A DNA stretch of 64,000 nt from Clostridium sp. (GCA_022010095.1 CP091739.1:744001-808000), one strand, 5' to 3'. Counted from the first letter of the stretch, positions 45,923 through 56,012 are shown. Program-made: numbers and translations. The notes: generated from the letters alone by a model not told the origin.

Positions 45923-46687
45923 ATGACAAATAATAAATTTAAAAGTTATGATGATGGCATTGATATGAGTGAAATTGATGCTATGTTTAGAGAAAGAGAT
46001 ACTATGAAAATAGTTAATAGTTTTTGAACAAAGTATGAGAACAGGTGAAAATAGAAGAAAACCTAGAAGAAAGAAAAAGAATCCTAATAGCTATATAATT
46101 GTAATTGCTGGTATAGCAGCTGCTGGTGGAATTGTTTTTGGTGCCCACATAGCAAAACCTACTCCAAAGGGAACGTTAAATGATTTTAGTAGAGAACTTG
46201 GTTCAGTAGTATTCGTACAAGATGATAGTTTTAATCCTAATTATGATACAACTAATATAAGTATAGTTGCTCAAAAATACAAAAAGAAATGCTGAAACAT
46301 ATTATTATGATCATGAAGGTATTGCTAAAGATTTATTAAAAACTAGATGATAGACTTCTTGACATAGGATTTATTTCAACTTGTGAAGATATGGGAGAAA
46401 AACTTGAATAATAAAGTTGGTGTTGCTGGAGAAACAAATATTGACTTACTTATAGAAAATATAAAATTATATGCTGAAGAAGGAAGTTATGCTGAAAAAA
46501 AGACTTCAAAGATATAAATACATTAAATGAATGGTTAACAAAACGTGGTTTTTACAGATTCAAAAAGGTAAACCAGATTTACAATCAGCAATAAATCATT
46601 ATGCGACACAAAAAAAATATATTTACAAATATTGTTAATCAAGAAAAAAAGAATTAAAAAGATGAAGAAGGAGTTACTTTACAATGA
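45923..46687 (+). CDS. Single-pass membrane protein of unknown function
   Basis: AGAGG precedes ATG 45923. The cytosolic start (KSYDDGIDMSEIDAMFRERD, MRTGENRRKPRRKKKNPN) leads to one helix (YIIVIAGIAAAGGIVFGAHIA), then an outer part: NDFSRELGSVVFVQDD, TYYYDHEGIAKDLLKLDDRLLDIGF, GVAGETNIDLLIENIKLYAEE and GKPDLQSAINHYATQKN. About 250 residues. The stop overlaps the next start (ATGA). Not recognised; the charged cytosolic part suggests an interaction partner. Four indels. Confidence 0.6.
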
Positions 46688-46927
46688 TAATAAATACAGT
46701 AGAAATAGATGGTAAAGATTATGATGAAATAGATATCATAACAATAAATAATATCAAACATGCATTTCTTGTAGATTCAAATGACAATACAAATTTATTA
46801 ATACAAAAAAATAGTTATTAAAAAAATAATGAAGAATATTATGAACCTCTTGATTCTAAAGAAGAATTTGATAATGCACTTATAGAATTTTTATAAAAAA
46901 AACATAAAAGATATAACAAATAAATAA
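46684..46927 (+). CDS. Small DUF1292-like protein
   Basis: It overlaps the previous stop by four bases. MIINTVEIDGKDYDEIDIITI, HAFLVDSNDNTNLLIQK and EEYYEPLDSKEEFDNALIEF give about 80 residues of beta structure with an acidic centre and a C-terminal helix, as in DUF1292 proteins (an IDGKxYxxId start is typical). A second protein of similar pattern is at 63313. No function is known. Two indels near 46810 and 46895. A strong terminator follows. Confidence 0.6.
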
Positions 46928-46953
46928 GGATAGAAATTAGCTATCCTTTTTTT
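46928..46953 (+). terminator. Rho-independent terminator
   Basis: GGATAG pairs with CTATCC around AAATTAG and is followed by seven T residues. Confidence 0.8.
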
Positions 46954-46955
46954 GA

Positions 46956-47674
46956 TTATTTTAATTCTTCTAATCTATCATCTATTGCATCAAAAAAATC
47001 TATAAATTGTTGTACAACTTTCAGCATTAGATGGTTTGTCATTTATATGGCTTAAATAAATTTTTTTAATGCATTTTTTTCCTTGCTTGTTCTAAAGAAC
47101 CATATTGCATTAATTTGTTATATATTTCTTTATCATTTTTTTGTATAACTATAATCTAAACCTAACGATTTAAAATACTCATTAATTTTACTTTTTATAT
47201 AATTTTTCTATTCATTTTACCTTCAATAAAAATTAAAATGTAATAAGAACCAATACTCTATCGCCTGATTAGACCACAATGGAATGTATCCATTTTCATT
47301 ACAAATTTTTAATTGCTTTATCAAAAGCATATGAAGTAAAATCATCTTTATCAAAAAAACAACAAATATTTTTACCATAAGGAATTATTGATAATTTATA
47401 TTCATCGATGTTAGAAAGAAATTCATTGGCAGACTCAACCAACGAAATAGTATTCATACCCATACCTACAATTTTTTTACCTTTAATTTGTATTCATCAT
47501 CTATATCTTTATTTATATCATTTATAACGCTTTTTAAAAATAATTTGGTTCTGTCTGCTTTCCTTCACATATTACCAACCAATTATTTGATTTTTTTGTT
47601 TTCTAACATTTTTCTTTTTCTCTTTTTACTCTTTCTTCTTTTTCGCTTTTTTTAAAAAGATTATCAGTACCCAT
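46956..47674 (-). CDS. RloB-like (AbiLii-type) putative defence nuclease
   Basis: AGGTGA precedes ATG 47674. Stitched frames show KSNNWLVICEGKQTEPNYF, the Toprim-like Glu motif of RloB, GMGMNTISLVESANEFL, IWCFFDKDDF-like CCFFDKDDFTSYAFDKAI, and NGYIPLWSNQAIEYWFLLHFNFY, all hallmarks of the RloB family (PF13707). The end is CTTIYRFFDAIDDRLEELK. About 235 residues. It follows directly an AAA ATPase, as in AbiL and RloAB pairs that protect against phages by abortive infection. The RloB Toprim-like fold suggests nuclease action; the target is unknown. Broken by five or more indels. Confidence 0.82.
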
Positions 47675-47677
47675 ACT

Positions 47678-48940
47678 TCACCTAATCTTTTTTTCATATG
47701 GAATCGCACCAAATTGACCTGTTAAATATTTCTTTTTCATAATCAGCATCAATTCTTAAGTTTTTGAAATTCTGCTAAAAGAAAATAAAATAGATTTGCC
47801 TAATGAATCTTTTTTTCAATTAAATATATTTCGTCTCTCCTTAAATCACTACTATCAAAAAGAAAAGTAGAATGAGCGGTATAAATTAATTGAGCATTAT
47901 TTTTTTATTAGTCTCTCTATCTTTATACATATTAACTATTTTTCTTAAACAGTAATGGATGAAACTTAATATCTAATTCATCAATACATAATAAACCACC
48001 ATTTTTTTAAATTTAATAATATGGTTGGCATAATATTAAACATTTTTAATTGTTCCATGTGATTCATTTTGTAATGGAATTAATATATTATTTTTGATTT
48101 TTTTATTAACACTCTTATGAACACCACTTACATTATAAAAAGTATTTCCAAAATTATCTTGTTGTTCATCTATATTAATACCTAATAAACAAGGATCAAA
48201 TTTATTAACAATTTTTCTCAAATTGACTATATATTGAACTATTTTTGATTTAAAAATATCTATACTCTTTTTGTTGATTAAAAAAAATACTTTCAGCATT
48301 AAAATTAGCCTTAACAATATAATTATATAAATCTCTAAAAAAATACCATTTTTCTTCTTTAATAGCAATAATACTTAATATTAATAATTTACTTGTATTA
48401 AAATCAGTATTATTCTTAAAAAAAGATTCCAAATGTTTTTATATATTTTTTTATAAGTATTACCAAAAGATATTTTTATATTTTTATATCTTTCAAATAT
48501 TATCTTTTTGAGTTGCTCTTGTGTTAACAAAATATTTTTTTCTTATACAACCATTCTTCATCAATACCATTTTTTTATTTAATGAAAAAAACCATATCTA
48601 TATTCATATTCTCCAAGCACTACAGAAATTTCAAATTCACTATTTTTCATTTTTTTAGATTTATCACTAAAAAGCAAATGGTGTAACTAATAATTCTTTA
48701 TTTACATCAATTCTATTTGACATCTCTATCATATTAAACATATAGTGTAATGCATCAAGCACAGTACTTTTACCAGAAGCATTAGCACCATGAATTTCTA
48801 TGATAGGCAATATTTTATTACCATTAACATCTAAAATAGTATTAATAAGATTTTTTTCTCTTGAGTAGCAGTTAAATCTAAAAATAGTTTCTTTATAAAA
48901 AAACACTTATAATTTTTTTAAACTTAAATTGTAATAACAT
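47678..48940 (-). CDS. AAA ATPase of AbiL/RloA type
   Basis: AGGAGAG precedes ATG 48940 and the protein opens MLLQFKFKNYKCF, typical of SMC-like AAA defence ATPases. Walker A is IEIHGANASGKSTVLDALHYM. Stitched frames give GLLCIDELDIKFHPLL (Walker B plus Asp), AQLIYTAHSTFLF with the His switch, LRRDEIYLIEKD and the end YLTGQFGAIPYEKKIR. About 420 residues fits AbiLi/RloA. It ends four bases before the RloB start. It would sense infection and trigger RloB (inference from known systems). Confidence 0.85.
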
Positions 48941-49116
48941 AAAAACATCTCTCCTTTACATATATTTTTATCATTTTTAAAAATATTTTTTTGCAATATT
49001 AAAGAGACATTTTTCTCTTAAAAATATACAATTTTTGTTATTTTTATAATAAAAAAATTTTTGAATTTACATAAATCCAAAATTTCCATTGTCTGCCTAA
49101 TAGCAGGATTACTTTT

Positions 49117-49236
49117 TCATATTTTTAATTTATTTGTTCTCACATAATCTCCATACCAAGCCCTATTTTTAGTCGGATTTGCTTTAGTTCTCTTAACTAA
49201 TTTTGTTTTGCTCTCATTTACATATACTTTACACAT
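49117..49236 (-). CDS. Small basic ORF coupled to the DUF6273 gene stop
   Basis: ATG 49234-49236 overlaps the TAA of the DUF6273 gene (TAATG). The 39 codons read MCKVYVNESKTKLVKRTK, then ANPTKNRAWYGDYVRTNKLK and a final Ile, with no homopolymer break. The peptide is strongly basic with two aromatic residues. There is no separate ribosome site, so it would depend on coupled re-initiation. I do not recognise it. It could be a chance ORF, a remnant of an exchanged 3' end, or a small RNA-binding peptide. Confidence 0.35.
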   Translation of the reverse strand: MCKVYVNESKTKLVKRTKANPTKNRAWYGDYVRTNKLKI

Positions 49237-50490
49237 TAACCCAATCGGAAAGCTGGAGCCACGCCGTTTGTATTATAAGCATCGCTGTTAGTGTAGGTAC
49301 CGTAGCTGTTCACACGGAAGAAGGCATTGCGAATGCCAGAAATGGCCGAACGAAGCCACCAAGAAGATGCGCTAGTTCCATTTTTCTTTATAGCTCCGCT
49401 ATAATTACTAGTTGTTACTCCTTGTGCTGTATAATAATCTAATGTTCTTGTTAATTCTTTTGCTGTATCATAACTAGCAGAAAAATTAGTATAAATTTCT
49501 TTTGGTGCTAATAAATATAATTTATCAGTTGATGTGAAGTTTTCTGTATCTTCACTTCCATGTCCTGATACTACTGTTGTATCTATTATTGCATTCTTTA
49601 TTTCACTTGGTATTGCACTATATATATCATTGTTTACAAATGTATACATACTTGATGCTGGCCAGCCATCTTTATTCCATCCGTAATCGTATTGTGTTCC
49701 TTTATATTCTCCTTTTGGATTCATATTGTGAGTTGTTATTATATCTGCAAACTCTAGTACAAATCCACATGCTGTTTGTGAAAAACCAGTAGTACTGCAC
49801 TCACTTGGTGTTGAAGTGTTTGCTACACGTAGTGTATGTGTTCCATATGTTGTTCCTAGATTTACTTCTTTTGTACTTCCAATTGCATAGTCACTTCCAT
49901 ATCCTGCTTTTACATTTGCGATTATTGTTGACCAACTATCAGTTGCAAAATCTGGTGCTTTATATTCTTCAATACCAAGCACACCATTAAATTCTTTTCC
50001 TTGATTATAATTTTGATCTACATTTGTTTCTTTGAAAAGAATTGTGAATGTATATTTATGTGTGATACCACTTTCTATTGATATTTTCTTTGCTATTGTC
50101 ATATCACTTATTGGTGCTTGTGATATTGTTCCACATGTTCCTTCTACTGTGCCTGATACATTTAATCTTTGACAAGTTGCTGAAATAACTAACTCATCTT
50201 TTGTGATTTCGTTTGTTAGTGATTGCCAAATAACATTGTAATAAGCATCTAATGTACCATTGTTTTTTACTGATACCGTCTTTGTAGTAGTCCATCCTGG
50301 TTTTATATACTGTGCATTTATTGCTGGTCCATCAGTATATGTTAGTTTCAAAGTACCTGCTTCCACTACCATATCTTTTGCATTATTATTTCCTTTTACA
50401 GCAGTACTAAAGTAAGCATAAGAAAGCCCTACTGTTAAAAGTAAAAGTAATACAATCATTGTTCCAAATAGTATTTTTATTATCTTTCAT
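49236..50490 (-). CDS. SipW-type signal/camelysin-like protein with DUF6273 domain
   Basis: The start ATG 50490 (MKDNKK) joins after one indel an intact 407-codon frame. A helix ending VGLSYAYFSTAV, then GNNNAKDMVVEAGTLKLTY and KPGWTTTKTVSVKNNGTLD, form a camelysin/TasA-like module. DUF6273 follows: FSQTACGFVLEFADIITTH, GWPASSMYTFVNNDIYS, STDKLYLLAPKEIYTNF, SWWLRSAISGIRNAFF, GVAPAFRLG. It is the paralogue of the gene at 39695 without DUF285 repeats. The last ~47 codons have unusual GC and codon use (see separate entry). The promoter has a G tract. Likely surface exposed and variable. Confidence 0.88.
49239..49379 (-). other. GC-rich 3' segment of the DUF6273 gene, candidate variable region
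   Basis: By hand count about half of these 140 bases are G or C, far above the flanking DNA. It encodes WWLRSAISGIRNAFF to GVAPAFRLG with codons such as GCC, TTC, CGC, GTG, AAC, AGC, GGC that are rare elsewhere here, and many end in C or T (NNY). The 5' part of the same domain uses normal AT-rich codons. The segment covers the lectin-like C-terminus, the place where diversity-generating retroelements insert variation. Confidence 0.55.
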
Positions 50491-50517
50491 AATTTATCTA
50501 CCCTACTTTCATTAGTA

Positions 50518-50560
50518 AGTATAGCATAAATTACCCCCCCCCGCAAGCAAACATTTGTTC
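50518..50560 (-). promoter_or_regulatory. Promoter with nine-G spacer tract and upstream palindrome
   Basis: Minus strand: TTGCGG (50541-50546), spacer of exactly 17 bases that begins with seven G residues, TATACT (50518-50523). The run is nine G in total (50534-50542). GAACAAATGTTT (50549-50560) abuts the -35, as in the paralogue at 41969. A further copy of the upstream element (GTTCCAAATAGCTCGTCAA) lies near 50605-50625. Length change of the G tract would change spacer length and promoter strength. Confidence 0.65.
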
Positions 50561-50634
50561 TTATTTGGCTTGCTGTAGTTGAGATTTATTTGGTGCAACT
50601 TTTGACGAGCTATTTGGAACAACTCTATATATAA

Positions 50635-52743
50635 TTACTTCTTAGACAAATATTTATGATTAGCGACAATACTCTTAATACCAACTCCAGTATTTAAATG
50701 CTATAGTAGCAATACTACCACTTATCTTTATTATTACACCTTCTCCAAAGATTGTATGAATAACTGTATCACCTGCTTTAAGTCCATCTACAGACTTATC
50801 ACTATACATATTACCTACTTTTTTAGTTTCATCTTTCTTTACACTTTCATTCTTAATATTTATAAGTGATGGATCTATTTCCTTTACAAATCTACTTTCA
50901 ATAGTACCACTTGTTCTACCATATAAAGTTCTTACTCTAGCAGAAAGTAAATATAATTTCTTTTTAGCACGAGTTATACCAACATAACAAAGTCTTCTTT
51001 CTTCTTCAAGTTCTTTTGCTGATTTAAAACTTCTACTATGAGGGAAAATGCCTTCTTCCATACCAAGTATAAATACAATATTAAATTCAAGTCCTTTTGC
51101 TGAATGAAGTGTCATGATATTAACATTGTTATCATCTTCAGCATATTGACCTTTATCACTAACAAGCATAATATTTTTCTAAAAAAATGTTGATAAATCA
51201 TAAATACCATTATCTTCAAAATTAACTGCTAAACTCTTAAATTCATTTAAGTTTTTCTACTTTAGTATCACTTTCAATAGATTTATCAAGTTCATATTCA
51301 CGTCTAAGTCCTGTCTTAACAAGCACATCTTCAATTAAATCAGATAGATTCATAGTTTTAGAATCTTCTATTAATTCTAGAATTAATTTCTTAAATTCAA
51401 GTTCTTTACCACTATCTATCGCATCAAACAATGAAATATCATTCATATTAGCTTTCTCACGTATATTATCAATAGTTTTAGTACCAATACCTCTTTTAGG
51501 AGTATTAATTACTCTTTCCAAACTAACTGAATCATTAGAGTTATATACTAAATTTAAGTATGCTATTAAATCCTTAATTTCTTTTCTACTATAGAAGTAA
51601 TAACTACCAATAATATTATATGGAATATTACTTCTTACAAAAGCTTCTTCAATTGTTCTACTTTGAGCATTAGTTCTATAAAGAACAGCAAAATCACTAT
51701 AATTATAACCTTCATTTACAAGTTCTTTTATCTTATTTATAACAAAACTACTTTCTTTAATTTCATCTTCTACTCTTATATATTCAATTTTTTCTCCATC
51801 TCCACTAGATGTCCATAGATTTAATTTAGTTCCCTCATTATTATTCTTAATAACAGAATTAGCCGCCTTTAATATAGTGTTTGTACTTCTATAATTCTCT
51901 TCAAGTAATACTACATGTGCATTCTTATAATCTTTTTTTCCAAAATTAAGTATATTTCTATAGTCAGCATTTCTCCATGAATATATTGATTGATTAGCAT
52001 CGCCTACTACAAAAGATATTATTATACTTTTTTTAGCAAGCATCTTACATAATTCATATTGAATACTATTAGTATCTTGATATTCATCTACTAAAAATAT
52101 ATCTAAATCTTTCTTGATATTTTTTTCTAACATATCTTTTCTTTTCTTAAATATCTCAACAGGTTTTTAATAATAAGTCATCAAAAATCAACTGAATTAT
52201 TCTCTTTTTAATAATTTTTAAATATTTTTTTCATAAACAAGACCTATAACTTTATCATGTTCATTTTAAAAAAATAATTTAGAAAATTCAAGTGGACTTA
52301 TTCCATCATTTTTTTAGCACTACTTATCTTACTTATAATATGTTTTTATATCATAATCAGCTGGATCAAAACTATTCTCTTTTTAATATTCTTTTTTTAT
52401 TAATGATTTAGTATCATCTGTATCAAGTATAGTTATATTTGATGAATAACCTATCGCATCATAATTTTCTCTTAATATTCTAAGTCCAAAAGAATGAAAT
52501 GTACCTATAAATATTGAATCTGCTACATCACCTATTTTATTTTGAACTCTTACTCTCATTTCTTTAGTCTGCTTTATTAGTGAATGTTATTGCTAGTATA
52601 TTATAAGGACTTACTCCATCATCTATTAATTTAATTATTCTTTCAGTTAGTACTCTTGTTTTACCACTACCAGCCCCTGCAAGTACTAAACAAGGCCCTT
52701 CAGTATGATTTACTGCTTCTAATTGTTTATCATTTAATGTCAT
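50635..52743 (-). CDS. pcrA: UvrD/PcrA-type DNA helicase
   Basis: This superfamily 1A helicase acts in DNA repair and replication restart. AAGAGGT precedes ATG 52743. Motif I is [17 protein letters not shown] (near 52690), Ia [110 protein letters not shown]. The C-terminal part has [18 protein letters not shown], the PcrA tail that binds RNA polymerase. About 700 codons. Indels at 51180-51240, 52140-52420 and 50700 break it. Confidence 0.94.
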
Positions 52744-52818
52744 AATTTTTTTACCTCTTAATCATTATAACATTTAACAATTATTATTAAAAGCGAACAC
52801 TAAAATTTTTTTACATAT

Positions 52819-52843
52819 AAAAAAAGAAGTATTGCTACTTCTA
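52819..52843 (-). terminator. Rho-independent terminator
   Basis: AGAAGTA pairs with TACTTCT around GCAA, then seven T residues on the minus strand, at the end of the signal peptidase gene. Confidence 0.75.
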
Positions 52844-53400
52844 ATTAACATTTTTTTATAATCTTTTACAAGTACAATAAACTTATATAATTGATATATA
52901 AATAATAATGCAAGTGGAATAATTATACATACAAGAAATCCTACTTTAGTATTTAAGAAATCAAGAACATAACCTAAATTAGATATCTTTTTATTATTCC
53001 ATATAGATACTACATTTCTTGAATCAACTTGTTCATTATCTTTATATTCATTATTATCATATTCAGTAACATATGTTTTTACCATTATTAATACTTAAAA
53101 TAGTTTTTAACACGAGCAGTTCTTATTTCAATAGTTTTTATCTTCATTAATACTTCTATATGAAATAACATCTCCTTCTTTGATATCATTATCTTTATAT
53201 TCTTTAGTTATTATTAAACTACCTTTCTTAATAGTTGGTTCCATACTATCATCTTTTTATAGTAAGTGGAATATTACCAAATATCTTAAAATATCCATTC
53301 TTTTTGTGATGCTATTGTCATCAAAAGTAATACAAGTTGCAAGTATAATAACTATACAAACAAGTATATTAACAATAACCTTTAAAGTCTTATTTTCCAT
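52841..53400 (-). CDS. sipW: SipW-like (ER-type) signal peptidase I
   Basis: AAAGAGGTATGTGATA precedes ATG 53400. A first helix (KTLKVIVNILVCIVIILA) is followed by the catalytic Ser in SMEPTIKKGSLIITKEYKD, DNDIKEGDVISYRSINE, a beta part ending YVTEYDNNEYKDNEQVDSRNVVS, and a final helix (VGFLVCIIIPLALLFIYQLYKF). SipW enzymes use a Ser/His-type ER active site and process TasA/camelysin-like precursors. Two such precursor genes lie in this window (39695, 49236), so it is a likely partner. Indels near 53100, 53140 and 53260. Confidence 0.8.
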
Positions 53401-53513
53401 TATCACATACCTCTTTCTTATCCGCTATCATATATGTTAATTATATAATGCAAGTAATAAAAATTCAATATATAAATAACAAATTTACTTTTATTTGAAT
53501 ATATTATCTAATA

Positions 53514-54118
53514 TTATTTTAGTTTTTCTAAATCTTTAAGATGAATATTCCATTTTAATAAATGTTCATATATTTTTTTCAACAGGAACACCAAGTATAT
53601 TATAAAAAAACTTCCTTTTTATTTCTTTTTATAAAATTTGACACAATCGTTTCAACAATAAAACCTGAAGCATACATAACATCTGGTTCATTTTTCAATA
53701 TAATATTCAATATCTTCATCACTTATTTCATTTTAAAGTTATTTCAGTTTCCTGAAAGTCTTGAACTACTTCATTTGTATACTTATTAATTAATGTTATT
53801 CCAGTAATTACAGAAGTTGTTTTGCCAGCAGATAATCTCAAGTTTTCTTTTGCTTCTTCTATAGTTTTTTTGGTTTTTTTCTAATATCTTATTAGAAGCA
53901 AATACTACAGTATCTATTCCTAATATAATTGCATTATCTACTTTTTGTATCTATACTTTTTTGCTTTCCCATACGATAAATCTTTAACATATTGATAAAC
54001 ATTATCTCTATTTAAAGACACTTCATCAAAGTCACTTGCAATTTGTCCAGTGATTCAAACCAACTTTATCCAATATTCCATTTTTTAATTTTGATGTACT
54101 TGCTAAAACTAATCTCAT
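53514..54118 (-). CDS. maf: Maf-like nucleoside triphosphate pyrophosphatase
   Basis: Maf proteins hydrolyse non-canonical or modified nucleotides. The start MRLVLASTSKLKNGILDKVGL is the N-terminal signature (LASxSxxRxxL variant), ILGIDTVVFASNKILEKTKKTIEEAKENLRLSAGKTT is the central one, and VITGITLIN and YASGFIVE-like pieces follow, ending GVPVEKIYEHLLKW. Its start overlaps the stop of the kinase gene (ATGA). About 200 residues as expected. Five indels split it. It fits a nucleotide clean-up role with its operon partners. Confidence 0.83.
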
Positions 54119-54672
54119 TTTATAATCCTTTCTTTTCTTAAAATTTTTGTAAAACCTTGCGTCATACTTTCGACATCACTATTATTTGGCAAAATAATAT
54201 CAGCAATTCCTGTTAACGCTTCTCTTTCCTCAATAATATTTTTTAGTCTTGATTTTATTGAGTCAATACTATCTCCACGCTTTATCATTCTATCAACCAC
54301 TAAATCTAAATCAACATCAATTAAAATATTTAAAACAGCATTCAAATTTCTTTTTCAAACTATTAATACCATTACATTCCATATCCGTTATAGCAATATT
54401 ACCATTATTAACTATTTCTTCATAGCTATCTCTTAAAGTACCATAATAATTATTTCTGTAAGTTTGATATTCTAATAATCTGCCTTGAGAAATATTTTTT
54501 TCAAATTCATCTATTGTTGAAAATATATATCTGCTTTGAGAATCGGTTGGCCTTTTTTTGTCCTTGTAGTGATACATCTTGGATATTCAAAAATTTTTTT
54601 ATAATTATTTAAAGTGAAATTTATTAGTGTTGTTTTTTCGGCCCCTGATATGCCACTTATAATAATAAACAT
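54115..54672 (-). CDS. Guanylate kinase-like P-loop kinase
   Basis: GGAGGAAGTAAG precedes ATG 54672. MFIIISGISGAEKTTLINFTL carries the P-loop (GISGAEKTT, unusual A and E), followed by PRCITTRTKKGQPTD, DEFEKNISQGRLLEYQTYRNNYYGTLRD and DVDLDLVVDRMIKRGDSIDSIKSRL, the guanylate kinase pattern with lid Arg residues. About 185 residues. The paired enzyme for DNA synthesis Gmk normally has SGPSGVGK, so this is a divergent family member. Stop overlaps the Maf start. Confidence 0.75.
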
Positions 54673-54685
54673 TCTTACTTCCTCC

Positions 54686-55344
54686 TTAACTCATAAAAAT
54701 TTTTATAATTTTTTTAAATATTACGTCAATTGTAGAATCTAAGTTTTCGTTTTTTTAACATTAACAATTAAATAATCTTTTTTTCTTTTTTTGAACAAAA
54801 TTGCTCAATTCTTTATCAAATAAATTCAACATATCAATTTCATAATTCGTAAATTTTTTTGTTATTTCTTTTTTTGAGCACGTTCCAAATAAAAAAATTA
54901 TCATTATCTTCAAAAATAAAATAATATATCTATTTTTCATAGTTTTTAAATTTCAATACACTTAATATATTCTTTAATAACACATCACATTCATTACCAT
55001 ATTTTTTTCTTCTAATAATACTTTTTTGATATGCATAAATAGAAAAGTAAGCCCTATCAAATAAGTTTATTGCGTTATTCTGCGATAATAATCTTACTCT
55101 TGTGTATAAATAATCAGATATTTGCACAAATGTTTCATACAAAACAGTATTAAAATTTTTCATTGCTTGTTATTAAAGGTGTATTATTATTCATATTATT
55201 AAGTATTGGATACAACGGAGTCGTCGAATCAATGTCAACCGTTTTTCCTACGTTTATGCCACAGACTTTTAATCTTTTTACAAGTTCATTTATAATTGTA
55301 GTTTTCCCTGCTCCAGGAGCTCCTTCAAAAACTATATTTATCAT
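54686..55344 (-). CDS. Thymidylate-kinase-like deoxynucleotide kinase
   Basis: The start ATG overlaps the stop of the deoxyribosyltransferase gene (TAATG). INIVFEGAPGAGKTTIINELVKRL is a thymidylate-kinase type P-loop; NLFDRAYFSIYAYQ is the DR(Y/F) motif near the base-binding region. The C-terminus (MIIFLFGTCSKKEI and DKELSNFVQKKEKRLF) is recovered with indels near 54760-54930. About 215 residues. The substrate could be dTMP or another deoxynucleoside; the fold call is firm, the substrate is not. Confidence 0.75.
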
Positions 55345-55779
55345 TATTTGATTGTATCCAACTTATTTTTTTCAATTCTGCTATACTATGTAATATTTCA
55401 AAGTTCATACATCCCTCAATAAAAAGATTATCTGTTCCCGTAAAATCCAAACATCTATCATCAGTTTTATAGCCTAAACATACCTTGTTCCAAGCATATG
55501 CCATTCCTAGTTCTACACAAGCTCCTTCATCAGGGACCCTACCATCCAAAAATATCAAAAATATCACAATTTTTTTATTCCATTTTAAATCAGATTCAAA
55601 TATTTTTTTACTTACAACATAAGTATCTCCTCCTTCAGCAATTATTTTTGCTGATAATCCTGCGCTTTCTTGAGGCAAATATACTTCATATCCCCAACTT
55701 CTTAAAGGATTTTATTTCTTCATTTCTTTTTAATTCCATTTCATTAAATAATGGCGCCGCAAAATAAATTTTTCTTCAT
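55344..55779 (-). CDS. Nucleoside 2-deoxyribosyltransferase family protein
   Basis: AGGAGGAATATTA precedes ATG 55779. Stitched, the N-terminus reads KNLFCGAIFNEMELKRNEEI, followed by YEVYLPQESAGLSAKII, KIFESDLKWNKKCDIFLIFLDGRVPDEGACVELGMAYAWNK, with the catalytic Glu in the GACVELG motif. About 145 residues matches the family, which swaps bases on deoxyribose or hydrolyses deoxynucleotides. It is the first gene of a four-gene nucleotide operon with overlapping ends. Three indels. Confidence 0.85.
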
Positions 55780-56012
55780 TATAATATTCCTCCTATACAT
55801 TCAGTATACTTCTTATATGGGAAATATATGGTACCATTTTTCAAATTTATTTGAAGTTTTTTTCATTTTGCTAAGATTAAAAAGTTCTCATATCATTATC
55901 ATTAAAAAGAAAATCCAGTTACGTAAATCATACTTTTTATAAAATGAAAATGAATAAGGCAAAAAAAATTTCTTTCTTTATTATGGTAAATGAAACGAAC
56001 ATGATTTTTTAT

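Noticed and set aside
49000..50490. Reverse transcriptase or template repeat for a diversity-generating retroelement nearby
   Set aside because: No RT motifs (for example xxDD box) and no second copy of the GC-rich segment were found in this window.
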